NCBI RefSeq assembly: GCF_000735135.1
Contig: NZ_JPLZ01000008.1
Location: 1-64,000 of the forward strand
Reading direction: 5' to 3'
Source of the DNA: Chryseobacterium sp. FH1
Lineage (GTDB): Bacteria > Bacteroidota > Bacteroidia > Flavobacteriales > Weeksellaceae
DNA: 64,000 bases
The notes under the pieces were generated by a model. The model was given only the letters and a program-made list of their open reading frames with translations, ran no database searches and was not told where the DNA came from. Made by a program: the position numbers and the translations under genes. The stretch's first letter is position 1; every line of letters begins with the position of its first letter. Positions 55,534 to 64,000 of the stretch are shown here, in pieces.

Positions 55534-57013
55534 GCCCAATATTATATTATTTATCATTTTCAGTTTATTCATCAAAGCGCAGAATACGCAGGATGCAGAA
55601 TCCTTGTCGCCCGAATTTGAAGGTTTGCTAAATAAAGAATCAAAAGTCCTTGCGCTTTCTGACAATTACCTAAAGCAAAATCTTTATAAAGAAGCAATTA
55701 AGTCTCTTTTTCAGGCAAAAAAAATGTCTGAAACTTCGCAATCCGAAAACTTCAAAGCTTACACTTATATATTGCTTGCCAATTTTTACAGAGGTTTGGA
55801 ATTGAATAAAATAGCGTCAGAAAATATTGAAATGGCAATGACTCCTTTGTCTGCGATAACCGATTCCAAAGAGCAAAATTACATCGAAGCCCGATTTCAG
55901 TTGGAAAAAGGTTTGTTGAATTTCGCACTTTCAAAAGATGATGAAGGAAAAACAAATTTGTGGAAAAGCAGTGCTAAATTTCGACAGATTGACGATCCAA
56001 AAAAGGTTTCAAAATCTTTGCAATTCATTTATTCAAAATTGGGAGATTATTATTTGTCTCAAAATGAACTGGATTCCGCAAAACACTATTTCAATCAGAA
56101 TTTAAAATTGTCCAATCAATTTCCAACTTTTAAAGATTTGGAGTTAAGGGCAAAAAATGGATTAAGCAGCTATTATTTGCAAAATAAACAGACCGACAGC
56201 GCTTTGTATTTTGTATCTGGACTTACTAAAGATTTGCCAAAAGTCAAAGATCTTCTGTTGAAAAAAGATGTTTACAAAAATTTGGCCCAGATTCATTATT
56301 CCGCCGATGATCTGGAAAATTATAAAATCTTAAATGAACAATATTTGAAATTAAATGATTCCATCTATGAGTCAAACCAAGATACAAGGGTACTTTTGGC
56401 AAACGAAGCAGACAGCGTACGTGTGGAAAATCCTGATTCTAATAAATCATCATTATGGATTCTGATCACTTTGGGTGTTGCGTTGGCCGGATTGGCTTTG
56501 GCTTATGCAAATCACATTAAGGTGAAGAAAGAATACGTTCAGTTTCAAAAGATTATGCAGAATCTGAATGAAACGAAAAATTTAAAATCAATTGAAATTC
56601 ATGAAGTTAACTCAGACAATCTCTATATTATTTCGGAAAAGACAGAACAGATCATTCTGGATAAACTTAAAAAATTCGAAGAAGGCGAGAAATACATCAA
56701 TCCGAAAGTTTCCTTACAATTTTTGGCAAAAAACCTGGATACCAATACAAAATATCTGTCTGAAATTATTAATAAAAAGAAAGGTCAGAATTTCAATAAT
56801 TACATCAACGAATTGAGAATTCATTACATCATCCGAAAATTAAAATCGGAACCTAAATATCAGAATTACAAAGTCAGTTCGTTGGCAGAAGAGTGCGGAT
56901 TCAATTCCAGAAATACTTTTACATTGGCCTTTAAAAATACTTTAGGCATTTCGCCGACAAATTTTATCGGATTCATCAAAAAAGAAAATTCAGCTCACAA
57001 ATCATTAGTTTAG
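55529..57013 (+). CDS. Membrane-bound TPR-AraC transcriptional regulator (module B)
   Basis: The protein has 494 residues starting at TTG 55529, the same place as in module A; the signal peptide (IILFIIFSLFIKAQ) follows at once. An earlier in-frame TTG at 55496 would add an 11-residue polar tail. TPR-like helices run to about 290, a membrane helix is at about 307-326 (LWILITLGVALAGLALAYA), and an AraC domain ends the protein (LDTNTKYLSEIINKKKGQNF ... LAEECGFNSRNTFTLAFKNT). It is clearly a paralogue of the module A regulator. It is 11 bp from the next gene. Confidence 0.85.
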   Translation: MKPNIILFIIFSLFIKAQNTQDAESLSPEFEGLLNKESKVLALSDNYLKQNLYKEAIKSLFQAKKMSETSQSENFKAYTYILLANFYRGLELNKIASENIEMAMTPLSAITDSKEQNYIEARFQLEKGLLNFALSKDDEGKTNLWKSSAKFRQIDDPKKVSKSLQFIYSKLGDYYLSQNELDSAKHYFNQNLKLSNQFPTFKDLELRAKNGLSSYYLQNKQTDSALYFVSGLTKDLPKVKDLLLKKDVYKNLAQIHYSADDLENYKILNEQYLKLNDSIYESNQDTRVLLANEADSVRVENPDSNKSSLWILITLGVALAGLALAYANHIKVKKEYVQFQKIMQNLNETKNLKSIEIHEVNSDNLYIISEKTEQIILDKLKKFEEGEKYINPKVSLQFLAKNLDTNTKYLSEIINKKKGQNFNNYINELRIHYIIRKLKSEPKYQNYKVSSLAEECGFNSRNTFTLAFKNTLGISPTNFIGFIKKENSAHKSLV

Positions 57014-57024
57014 CTTGTCAGAAA

Positions 57025-58164
57025 ATGTTTCATCCATTTAAATTTACTTTCATTATCATCATCTTTCTGCTTTTTGGAATCAGCCAAACCGCAAGAGGAC
57101 AAGATGAATTGTTTGCAAAATTGGCAACAGCTAATAAAATCATCTATTCTGATCCCGAAAAATCAATATTGCTAGCAAAAGAAGTTTATAAAAACTCACC
57201 TGAAAATTCAAATCTTCAACTTTCATCGCTGATAATTCTGGGCACGGCTTACAGTGAAAAATTTGACATCCAAAAATCAATAGAATCGCTGTTGAAAGCT
57301 CAGAGAATTGCAGAACTTAAGAATGATTATGTCAATCAGGTCCGAGCGTTGTCGCTTTTGGGTTATCAATACCAGATTTTACAAATCAACGACAACACAC
57401 ACAGCTATCTGGATCAGGCGGAGAAAATTATCAATCAACATGCTTTGCCGGATTCCCTGCAGTATCTTCGTGGAAATAATTATTCCATCAAGGCAATGAT
57501 CTATCAGGAAACGCTGGATTGCGATTATTCAATTGAGTACTTCAATAAGGCGATAAGCGTTTATAAAAAGCTGAAGAATAGTGATGTAGCCAAAACCAAT
57601 CTTTGTATTGCCCATTTGCACAAATCGCTTTGTTTTATAGAAAATAAAAATGCAGATTCAGCGAAAATATCACTCCTGAAAAGTGATGCGATCATAAAAC
57701 AAATACCGTCAACCGATGATATTGAAATCTCCCAGCAAATTGCCTGGGCAAAATATCATAAGCTCAATAAAAAATATAAAACCTCTATTGAGACTCTCGA
57801 TAAAATTCTTAAAAAAGCAACAAAAATGTCCAAGTCGGGTTTGGATGTAGAAGCTTACCAATTGCTTTCCCAAAATTATTTAGCACTCAATGATATTCCG
57901 AAATACAATTATTACAGCAATTTGTACACTGAAACCAAAAAGAGATATTCTGAAGCAGAAAAAAATTCTATCACACACATCATCAACAAACCATCCGGGA
58001 ATGCAGTTGTAGAAAGGTTCACTTTTTCTGAAAATAAAATCTATATAATTGTCATCTTTTTAATACTAATTATAATTTTAATTATATTTTTTTCATTCAA
58101 ATCTTACCGATTAAAGAATAAAATGAGAGATTTGAAATCAAATCAGAATTCTGAGTCCAAATAA
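57025..58164 (+). CDS. TPR membrane protein, partner of regulator B
   Basis: The protein has 379 residues and is a paralogue of the module A partner: a signal peptide (FIIIIFLLFGISQTARGQ), TPR repeats (KFDIQKSIESLLKAQRIAEL, LDCDYSIEYFNKAISVYKKL, YKTSIETLDKILKKATKMSK), a membrane helix near 337-357 (IYIIVIFLILIIILIIFF) and a short charged tail. The motif LDC-YSI--FNKAI is shared with LDCGYAIKHFDKAI in module A. No enzymatic or DNA-binding domain is present. Confidence 0.8.
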   Translation: MFHPFKFTFIIIIFLLFGISQTARGQDELFAKLATANKIIYSDPEKSILLAKEVYKNSPENSNLQLSSLIILGTAYSEKFDIQKSIESLLKAQRIAELKNDYVNQVRALSLLGYQYQILQINDNTHSYLDQAEKIINQHALPDSLQYLRGNNYSIKAMIYQETLDCDYSIEYFNKAISVYKKLKNSDVAKTNLCIAHLHKSLCFIENKNADSAKISLLKSDAIIKQIPSTDDIEISQQIAWAKYHKLNKKYKTSIETLDKILKKATKMSKSGLDVEAYQLLSQNYLALNDIPKYNYYSNLYTETKKRYSEAEKNSITHIINKPSGNAVVERFTFSENKIYIIVIFLILIIILIIFFSFKSYRLKNKMRDLKSNQNSESK

Positions 58165-58224
58165 CAGGTATTTTATACAAATAGCTCATTATCAAATTTT
58201 TGTAAAATAAAACCTTGCTCAAAA

Positions 58225-58243
58225 TCTTGAAATTTTCAGGTAT
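58225..58243 (+). promoter_or_regulatory. Conserved 19-nt motif before cargo gene B1
   Basis: TCTTGAAATTTTCAGGTAT lies 92 bp before the ATG at 58317 and matches the module A motif at 17 of 19 positions. It has the place expected for a regulator site upstream of a promoter. Confidence 0.45.
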
Positions 58244-58316
58244 TCATCACAGTAAAGACTTCTTTTAGTTCTTATTTTGTTATAGTTTCGACTATCAAAA
58301 TTTAAAAAAAGTAGAT

Positions 58317-59180
58317 ATGAAGAATTTTTTTACACCCTTAATTATTTTGGGAATTTGTGGACTTGGGAGAGCACAAATTACAGTGTCCCATTCTCAGATT
58401 CCATTCAATCCCCATTTCAGTTCATCTGCATCTTGCAATATTAATGGAAATGCCTACTCACTGGAAAACCGCGTGAGTCGTAGTTTTTTCTTAAATGATT
58501 ATGATATCCAGAATGATTTCCAGGTTCACAAAGTAAGTTTTGCAATTCAAAATGTTTTGAATCTGCCACAGGACGGCTTTCCGGTCACACTAAATATTTA
58601 CACATCCGAAGGCGCTTATCCCACAGGACAACTCACACTGAAAGCTACGAAAGTTGTTGTCGTAACACAATCAGATACGCATACCATAGATGTCGATTTG
58701 GAAACATTAATTCCTGCTGGTTCCGAAGTGGTGATGGAAATCCATTACAATGGAGAACCGCTAAGTTCGGCACTTTGGGTAGGCGCAAATGGCTTTACGG
58801 ATGATGCGCCATCTTATATACAATCTGATGCATGCGGGATTTTCGAACCGACTGAAGTGGGTGACATCGGACAGATTGACAATTCGAGATTCATCATGAG
58901 TATTGAAGGCGAAGATACTGTTTTGGGAAATGTTGAAGTGATCAATTCTTCAAAAGTGGCCCTTTTTCCAAATCCTGTCAAAGATAGTTTTAGTTTAAAA
59001 TTAGATCATTCTACCAAAGTAACTCAGATCGAATTGTTTGATTTATCAGGAAAGAGCATCAAATCTTTTGGCAGCAAAACAACCGATTTAAATATTTCAC
59101 ATCTTCTGAAAGGAATGTATGTATTGAAAATCCAGACGCTCGACGGAAGATCGTTCACCAAAAAATTAATCAAAAACTAA
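58317..59180 (+). CDS. T9SS-secreted protein (cargo B1)
   Basis: The protein has 287 residues with a signal peptide (FFTPLIILGICGLGRAQ). The central 190 residues are beta-rich (FLNDYDIQNDFQVHKVSFAI, LNIYTSEGAYPTGQL, EVVMEIHYNGEP) and look like a jelly-roll/adhesion domain of a type often found with T9SS tails; I do not know its ligand. The C-terminus is a type A sorting domain (VALFPNPVKDSFSLKL ... GMYVLKIQTLDGRSFTKKLIKN). It is followed by the GEVED protein gene after only 7 bp, so both are cotranscribed. Confidence 0.85.
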   Translation: MKNFFTPLIILGICGLGRAQITVSHSQIPFNPHFSSSASCNINGNAYSLENRVSRSFFLNDYDIQNDFQVHKVSFAIQNVLNLPQDGFPVTLNIYTSEGAYPTGQLTLKATKVVVVTQSDTHTIDVDLETLIPAGSEVVMEIHYNGEPLSSALWVGANGFTDDAPSYIQSDACGIFEPTEVGDIGQIDNSRFIMSIEGEDTVLGNVEVINSSKVALFPNPVKDSFSLKLDHSTKVTQIELFDLSGKSIKSFGSKTTDLNISHLLKGMYVLKIQTLDGRSFTKKLIKN

Positions 59181-59187
59181 GAAAAAA

Positions 59188-62100
59188 ATGAAACAATTAT
59201 ATACGTTCTTTACACTTTTAATTTTAATCAACTTTTCCTTTGCACAAAATACAATTGTGCTCTGGAACTATGAAAATGGAAATGCATCACCCAGCGAAGG
59301 CATAGGTGTTGAAGAAAAAATTGGAGGCACACAGGGAAATGGCAGCCTGGAGTTCTTCGATGGACTGCACACTATCCATACATTTCCGGAACAAGGCACG
59401 AACACGGAAACTGCAGGAGTGCAGTTTTCAACTTCGATTGCCGGATATTCTGACATCAAATTCAGCATTGACATTGACGGCACAAATGGTTCTTCTAAAT
59501 TCTTTGAAATTCAGTCTTCTGTAGATGCAGGAGCAACCTGGCAGTTGGTAACAAAGGCCCAACATACAACGCTGCAAAACGAAATTGAAACTTTCGGACC
59601 TTATTCCGTTTCCGGAACAGAAGGCGCTTCAAACTTAAAGATCAGAATTGTTACGGTTTTTGAAGAAGGAAACAGTAACTATATTCCTGTGGATAGTGAA
59701 TCAAGTTATTCCGTCTGGGACACTTACAGTTTTGATAATGTTTTAATTACCGGTACCGGTGCAGGAGCGGATGTTTATTGTAGCTACACTGCGACTACGG
59801 TTACGCCGATTACCTATGTGGATGTGGCCGGAATCAGCAACACAACTTCTGCGACTTCAACAGAAGCACACGAATTTTTTTTGGATAAAGTAGGAAATAC
59901 CGTGCACGGACAGGAACACATCATCAAATTATCCGGCAGCACAGGCGGAGATTTTGAAAGCTTCTTCACTGTATTCATAGACTGGAACAAAAACGGAATT
60001 TTGACTGATGACGGTGAAAAATACGAAGTCGGAAGCCTGCAGAATTCTAATGGATCTGACGGTCAGCTTTGGGGTTCATTTGTTGTTCCGATGAATGTCA
60101 CATTTGGGTCGACCCGAATGAGAATCATCAGCAACAGAGGAAGCTACGCTACAGATCCTTGTGGCAGCTACGATTTTGGACAGGCAGAAGATTATACATT
60201 CTCTGTGATTCCTGTACCGGATGATTACTGTACTTACACCGCAGAAACTGTTTTGCCGATTACTAACGTAAACTTTGCAGGAATTAATAACACCACTGAA
60301 ACCCCTTCTGTTCTACCTCAGGAATATTTCTTAGATAAAGAAGCACAGCTAAAAAGAGGTCAAACTTATAATCTGACAGTATTAGGTGATACAGGAGGAA
60401 ATCACACTGATTATTATACATTGTTCGTTGACTGGAACAAGAATGATGTTCTGGATAATGCAGGAGAAATTTACGAATTGGGAAGCATTTCAAATTCTAC
60501 AGGAACAGACAATAAAGAACTTGTTTTCCCATTTGCTGTAGCAAACAATGCGCCTTTGGGAGACACACGTATGCGCATTATCAAGAACAGAGATAGCTAT
60601 TCAACGAATCCTTGCGGCGAACACGAATTTGGTCAGGCCGAAGAATACACTTTAAACGTAAGCAATCCGACGCCTGGAAATGATGATTACTGCGGACCGC
60701 TTTCTTACGATTACGGTACAGAACCAATTACTTATGTGAATTTTGCAGGAATAGACAACCGGACTTCTGCATCGCCTTCTTCACCAGATCACGAATTTTT
60801 CTTAGAAATGAAAGCGAATGTTGACAAAGGAGAAGAATATGAAATTACGTTAGAAGGATATACTGGCGGAGGCTGGACAAACTCCCTTACTGTTTTTATC
60901 GATTTAAACCACAATGGAAATCTGAATGATCCGGGAGAACGTTTTGAAATAGGAACCATCGAAGATACCACAGGAGAAGACGGACAACAGCTGGTAGGCA
61001 ACATTTTAATTCCTAGCCACGCATTGTCAGGTGAAACCAGAATGAGAATCATGAAAAGCAGCGGCGACGGTTTTTATGCCGAAGATCCTTGTAATTCTGA
61101 TAACTGGGGTGGAAGTGAGGAAGAAGGACAGGCCGAAGATTACACCATCATCATCAATTCTGATTGTATAGCACCATCATTGACCATCGCAACAACCTCA
61201 ACCCAAACATGTGAAGGAACAGCAGCAATCTTGCAGGCACAGACTAACGGCGGACAAGTATTTTGGTTCACATCAGAAACTGCAACTACACCAATTGGTT
61301 CAGGATTAAATTTTAAAACACCAAAACTCTCAGAAACTACTTCTTTCTGGGCAGAGGCTACGAGCGGACAATTTTTTGATGGTGGAAGACCAGCACCGCA
61401 GTCTTTAGGTGCGGCACAGATTAACCAGACAACAAACCCTTGGGGACTGGTTTTCAATACCAATGAAATCATCACATTGAATTCGGTGGATGTTTACGTT
61501 GCCGATACACAAGGCGGACCAATCACCGTGAAACTTGTCAATGAAAACTGGGATGAAGTTTACAGCAAAACCCTGTCATTACCTGCAGGAAATGCTGTTA
61601 ATCCTGTACGTTTTGAAATCCCGCTTGGTTTTATAATCCCCGCTGGCGATAACTACAGATTGGTAATGGAATCCAGCCCTTCCTTAGTAAGAGAATTAGC
61701 TACTCAACACACAGGCTTCCCTTACGCACTAGGAAATGTAGGACAAATTACTGGTGGAACGATTAACAATGGTGGTGCCAATTCCAACTATTATTTCTTC
61801 TATAACTGGAAGTTCAATACTGGTGACAGCGAGTGTAAATCGGAAAGAGTTAAGGTTGATGTGACGATCATTCCTGCTCCAGATGCACCAATGGGCGAAG
61901 CAACACAGTATTTCACCTTAGGAGAGACTTTAGCAAACTTAGAAGTTACCGGAACCAGCATGACTTGGTACGCCAACCAAAACGGAACCGTAATTCCTGC
62001 AACTACACCATTGGTAAATGGCACGACTTATTATGTAAGTCAAAACAACGGTCAATGTGAAAGTGAACTTTTGGCAATTACAGCTTACCTGCAATTAGGT

Positions 62101-62346
62101 GTTTCTGAAATCAACAAAACAGAATTCAATTATTATCCGAATCCAGTAATGGATGTTTTGAACATTGCAGGAAAATCAAACATTTCCAAAGTTGAAATCT
62201 TTGAATTGTCTGGCAAAAAAGTTCTTTCCCAAGATGCTAAAATCAGAAATGTCAAGTTGAACTTATCAACATTAATAAGTGGTACTTATATCTTGAAAGT
62301 AACTTCGTCCAAAACCACTGAAACATTTAAAATTATAAAAAGATAA
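59188..62346 (+). CDS. T9SS-secreted GEVED-repeat protein (cargo B2)
   Basis: The protein has 1052 residues. A signal peptide (FFTLLILINFSFAQ) is followed by an N-terminal beta-sandwich (about 25-190), three GEVED domains (FTVFIDWNKNGILTDDGEKY ... FGQAEDYTF; YTLFVDWNKNDVLDNAGEIY ... FGQAEEYTL; LTVFIDLNHNGNLNDPGERF ... EGQAEDYTI), Ig-like segments that include QVFWFTSETATTPIGSG and TYYVSQNNGQCESE, and a type A T9SS sorting domain (FNYYPNPVMDVLNIAG ... GTYILKVTSSKTTETFKIIKR). It is a large surface protein, likely an adhesin or sugar-binding factor by analogy; the ligand is unknown. Confidence 0.9.
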   Translation: MKQLYTFFTLLILINFSFAQNTIVLWNYENGNASPSEGIGVEEKIGGTQGNGSLEFFDGLHTIHTFPEQGTNTETAGVQFSTSIAGYSDIKFSIDIDGTNGSSKFFEIQSSVDAGATWQLVTKAQHTTLQNEIETFGPYSVSGTEGASNLKIRIVTVFEEGNSNYIPVDSESSYSVWDTYSFDNVLITGTGAGADVYCSYTATTVTPITYVDVAGISNTTSATSTEAHEFFLDKVGNTVHGQEHIIKLSGSTGGDFESFFTVFIDWNKNGILTDDGEKYEVGSLQNSNGSDGQLWGSFVVPMNVTFGSTRMRIISNRGSYATDPCGSYDFGQAEDYTFSVIPVPDDYCTYTAETVLPITNVNFAGINNTTETPSVLPQEYFLDKEAQLKRGQTYNLTVLGDTGGNHTDYYTLFVDWNKNDVLDNAGEIYELGSISNSTGTDNKELVFPFAVANNAPLGDTRMRIIKNRDSYSTNPCGEHEFGQAEEYTLNVSNPTPGNDDYCGPLSYDYGTEPITYVNFAGIDNRTSASPSSPDHEFFLEMKANVDKGEEYEITLEGYTGGGWTNSLTVFIDLNHNGNLNDPGERFEIGTIEDTTGEDGQQLVGNILIPSHALSGETRMRIMKSSGDGFYAEDPCNSDNWGGSEEEGQAEDYTIIINSDCIAPSLTIATTSTQTCEGTAAILQAQTNGGQVFWFTSETATTPIGSGLNFKTPKLSETTSFWAEATSGQFFDGGRPAPQSLGAAQINQTTNPWGLVFNTNEIITLNSVDVYVADTQGGPITVKLVNENWDEVYSKTLSLPAGNAVNPVRFEIPLGFIIPAGDNYRLVMESSPSLVRELATQHTGFPYALGNVGQITGGTINNGGANSNYYFFYNWKFNTGDSECKSERVKVDVTIIPAPDAPMGEATQYFTLGETLANLEVTGTSMTWYANQNGTVIPATTPLVNGTTYYVSQNNGQCESELLAITAYLQLGVSEINKTEFNYYPNPVMDVLNIAGKSNISKVEIFELSGKKVLSQDAKIRNVKLNLSTLISGTYILKVTSSKTTETFKIIKR

Positions 62347-62369
62347 TTTTCTTCATTTATTTAAGATTA

Positions 62370-62399
62370 GCCTTGGAACTATTTGTTCCAAGGCTTTTT
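62370..62399 (+). terminator. Terminator of module B
   Basis: GCCTTGGAAC (62370-62379) pairs perfectly with GTTCCAAGGC (62385-62394) around a 5-nt loop, followed by five T. Confidence 0.88.
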
Positions 62400-62495
62400 G
62401 TTGTAAATAAAATTGTGAAAAATTTATTTGATTAAGGTAAGCATGATGACTAAAATGATCGGATCTTCTATTAAACTTAATTTCAATTAAAAAAT

Positions 62496-62527
62496 ATACC
62501 GATTGGTATTTTATTTGTTTATCTTTG
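62496..62527 (+). promoter_or_regulatory. tetR promoter with palindromic operator
   Basis: TATCTTTG at 62520-62527 is a TAnnTTTG box. ATACC-GATT-GGTAT at 62496-62509 is a palindrome of a form common among TetR operators and lies across the place of the -33 box. The TetR-type protein encoded next probably binds it. Confidence 0.5.
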
Positions 62528-62548
62528 CCAAGTCTATTAAATTAAGAA

Positions 62549-63142
62549 ATGTCAAAAGCAGAAAAAACAAGACAATTCATCATCGAAAGTACAGCCGAAC
62601 TTTTCAACAAGAAAGGTTATGCAGGAACTTCTCTGTCCGATATTTCTGAAGCGACTGGACTTACGAAAGGTAGCATCTATGGTAACTTCGAGAATAAAGA
62701 TGAAGTCGCAAAAGAGGTTTACCTGTACAATGCCAGACTTTTGCAGGCAGGAGTTGCCAATGATTTGAATCCCGAAATGACAAGTCGGGAAAAACTAATG
62801 GCTTTATTAAATCATTACCGAAATTCTTGGGACGCACACTTTTCTCGTGGTGGTTGTCCTATTATGAACACGGCCATAGAAAGCGACGACACAATGCCAT
62901 TTCTAAAAACCGAAGTCAAAAAAAGCTTTAAAGCTTGGTCTGATAAAATCGCCAGAATTATTGATGAAGGAAAATCAAAAAATGAAATTCTGGAAACCAT
63001 TAATCCGTCAGACTATTCCTATTTGTTCATTATGTTGATTGAAGGTGGCATTCTGATTTCAAAAACAACCGATGATCGAAATCATCTATTCAATGCTTTG
63101 GACAGAATCACGAAAATCATTGACACCGAATTAATTAAGTAA
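62549..63142 (+). CDS. TetR-family transcriptional regulator
   Basis: The protein has 197 residues. The N-terminal helix-turn-helix is clear (TAELFNKKGYAGTSLSDISE, TGLTKGSIYGNFENKDEVAK). The C-terminal domain resembles the TetR_C_6/AcrR-like group with GGCPIMNTAIESDD, a motif seen in regulators that sense quinone or electrophile stress. It is followed by the thioesterase gene (22 bp) and fabF (71 bp), so it probably controls both and itself through the palindrome upstream. Confidence 0.88.
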   Translation: MSKAEKTRQFIIESTAELFNKKGYAGTSLSDISEATGLTKGSIYGNFENKDEVAKEVYLYNARLLQAGVANDLNPEMTSREKLMALLNHYRNSWDAHFSRGGCPIMNTAIESDDTMPFLKTEVKKSFKAWSDKIARIIDEGKSKNEILETINPSDYSYLFIMLIEGGILISKTTDDRNHLFNALDRITKIIDTELIK

Positions 63143-63164
63143 CAATAAAATCTAAAATCCATCT

Positions 63165-63599
63165 ATGAATCCATTAGAACATTTGAAAACTTTGATTGGA
63201 AAAGAATTCACAGATTCGCCGTCGCCGTTTATGCGCTGGCTGAATCCAATTGTGGTTTCTGCAGAAAAAGGACATTTGGAATTTCAATATACGATCCGTC
63301 CGGAATGGCTGAATCCAATCGGTAATCTTCACGGTGGCGTCACGGCTGCAATCATTGATGACGTTTTGGGAGCGACAATTTTTTCTTTGAATGAACCAAA
63401 TTTCTACACAACTATCAATAATGTCATCGATTATTTTGCCATCGGAAAAGAAGGTGAAAATATCATAGCGGAAACGCACATTACCAAGTTGGGAAAACAA
63501 TTTATCAACGCTACTTGCGAAGTTTGGAACGCCGATAAATCGAGATTGATTGCAAAAGGAACTTCAAATTTATTCCGAACTGAGATTAAAAAAGTGTAG
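63165..63599 (+). CDS. PaaI-type hotdog thioesterase
   Basis: The protein has 144 residues with the hotdog-fold thioesterase motif NPIGNLHGGVTAAIIDDVLG, in which the HGG-x(8)-D element carries the active-site residues, and a C-terminal strand ATCEVWNADKSRLIAKGTSN. Such enzymes hydrolyse acyl-CoA or acyl-carrier thioesters in the cytoplasm. Its pairing with a ketoacyl synthase gene suggests a role in acyl-chain turnover or tailoring. Confidence 0.85.
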   Translation: MNPLEHLKTLIGKEFTDSPSPFMRWLNPIVVSAEKGHLEFQYTIRPEWLNPIGNLHGGVTAAIIDDVLGATIFSLNEPNFYTTINNVIDYFAIGKEGENIIAETHITKLGKQFINATCEVWNADKSRLIAKGTSNLFRTEIKKV

Positions 63600-63670
63600 G
63601 TTTAAGAATTAATACATTTCAAAAGTTAGTCTTCTGAAATTTCAAAATAAAAATTAAAAATATTCATAAA

Positions 63671-64000
63671 ATGAAAAGAGTTGTAATTACCGGAATGGGA
63701 GCCGTAACACCTTTGGGAAATGACGTTGAAACGTTTTGGAAAAACAGTCTTGCCGGAGAAAGTGGCGCTGCAACCATTACGCACTTCAATCCGGAAAAAT
63801 TCAAAGTTCAGTTTGCTGCGGAGGTAAAAAATTTCACGCCAGAAAAATATCTGGACAGAAACGAAATCAAACGAAGCGATCTTTTCACACAATTTGCAAT
63901 CTATGCTTCAGCAGAAGCAATGGAAGATTCCGGTTTGGATTTGACAAATATTGACCCTTTTGACATTGGTGTGATTTGGGGAACGGGGCAAGGTGGCATG
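63671..64000 (+). CDS. fabF: Beta-ketoacyl-ACP synthase II, partial (cut by the right edge)
   Basis: The frame opens at ATG 63671 and stays open to the last base, giving 110 codons of an incomplete protein. The start MKRVVITGMGAVTPLGNDVE and the segment IGVIWGTGQGG are typical of KAS I/II enzymes; the catalytic Cys lies beyond the window. The enzyme condenses malonyl-ACP with an acyl chain. Whether it belongs to primary fatty-acid synthesis or to a pigment or polyene cluster cannot be told from this part. Confidence 0.88.
   Translation, partial: MKRVVITGMGAVTPLGNDVETFWKNSLAGESGAATITHFNPEKFKVQFAAEVKNFTPEKYLDRNEIKRSDLFTQFAIYASAEAMEDSGLDLTNIDPFDIGVIWGTGQGGM

Overview
The window reads as chromosomal DNA of an aerobic Bacteroidota bacterium of class Flavobacteriia, most like Chryseobacterium and its relatives (Weeksellaceae). 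Reasons: the DNA is AT-rich, the recognisable promoters follow the Bacteroidota form (TTG, 19-21 bp, TAnnTTTG), Shine-Dalgarno sequences are absent, and the window holds type IX secretion/gliding genes (gldJ, porU, porV), secreted proteins with type A C-terminal sorting domains, lipoproteins and DUF5686-type outer-membrane proteins. This placement is inference from gene content, not from a marker-gene comparison.

Left part (1-16.3 kb): a strong promoter firing off the left edge, an MG2/plug-like envelope protein, the transcription factor Tex, a flavin monooxygenase with an extra N-terminal zinc-knuckle-like domain, an SDR oxidoreductase, a glycerophosphodiesterase, an M28 peptidase, a CHAP amidase whose frame continues past an in-frame stop, the NAD-dependent DNA ligase LigA and a DUF5686 outer-membrane protein. 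Several intergenic repeats occur here.

Middle left (16.4-26.6 kb): a sugar acetyltransferase, a lipoprotein, a LuxR-type regulator, then a minus-strand operon tetR-tolC-emrA-emrB (drug efflux) with a palindromic operator over the tetR promoter. A DUF1772-like membrane protein, a lipoprotein and DNA polymerase III delta-prime follow.

Middle (26.6-41.3 kb): a gap with a candidate structured RNA; an outer-membrane barrel protein, lptC and anmK; a short block of three AT-rich minus-strand genes bounded by inverted repeats that looks like inserted gene cassettes; a START-like protein diverging from a NUDIX hydrolase; murF; then the divergent gldJ / porU-porV cluster, which is core machinery of the type IX secretion system (T9SS).

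Right (41.3-64 kb): a FUSC transporter, a phosphopantetheinyl transferase, an RND efflux operon (adaptor, pump, outer-membrane factor), then the most unusual part: two tandem modules, each consisting of a membrane-bound TPR-AraC regulator, a TPR membrane protein and one or two T9SS cargo proteins. The two modules share a near-identical leader with a TTG start codon at the regulator gene and a conserved 19-nt motif before the cargo gene. The simplest reading is a duplicated envelope sensor that controls its own secreted proteins, whose export would depend on the PorU/PorV machinery encoded 10 kb upstream. The window ends with a tetR-thioesterase-fabF run cut by the right edge.
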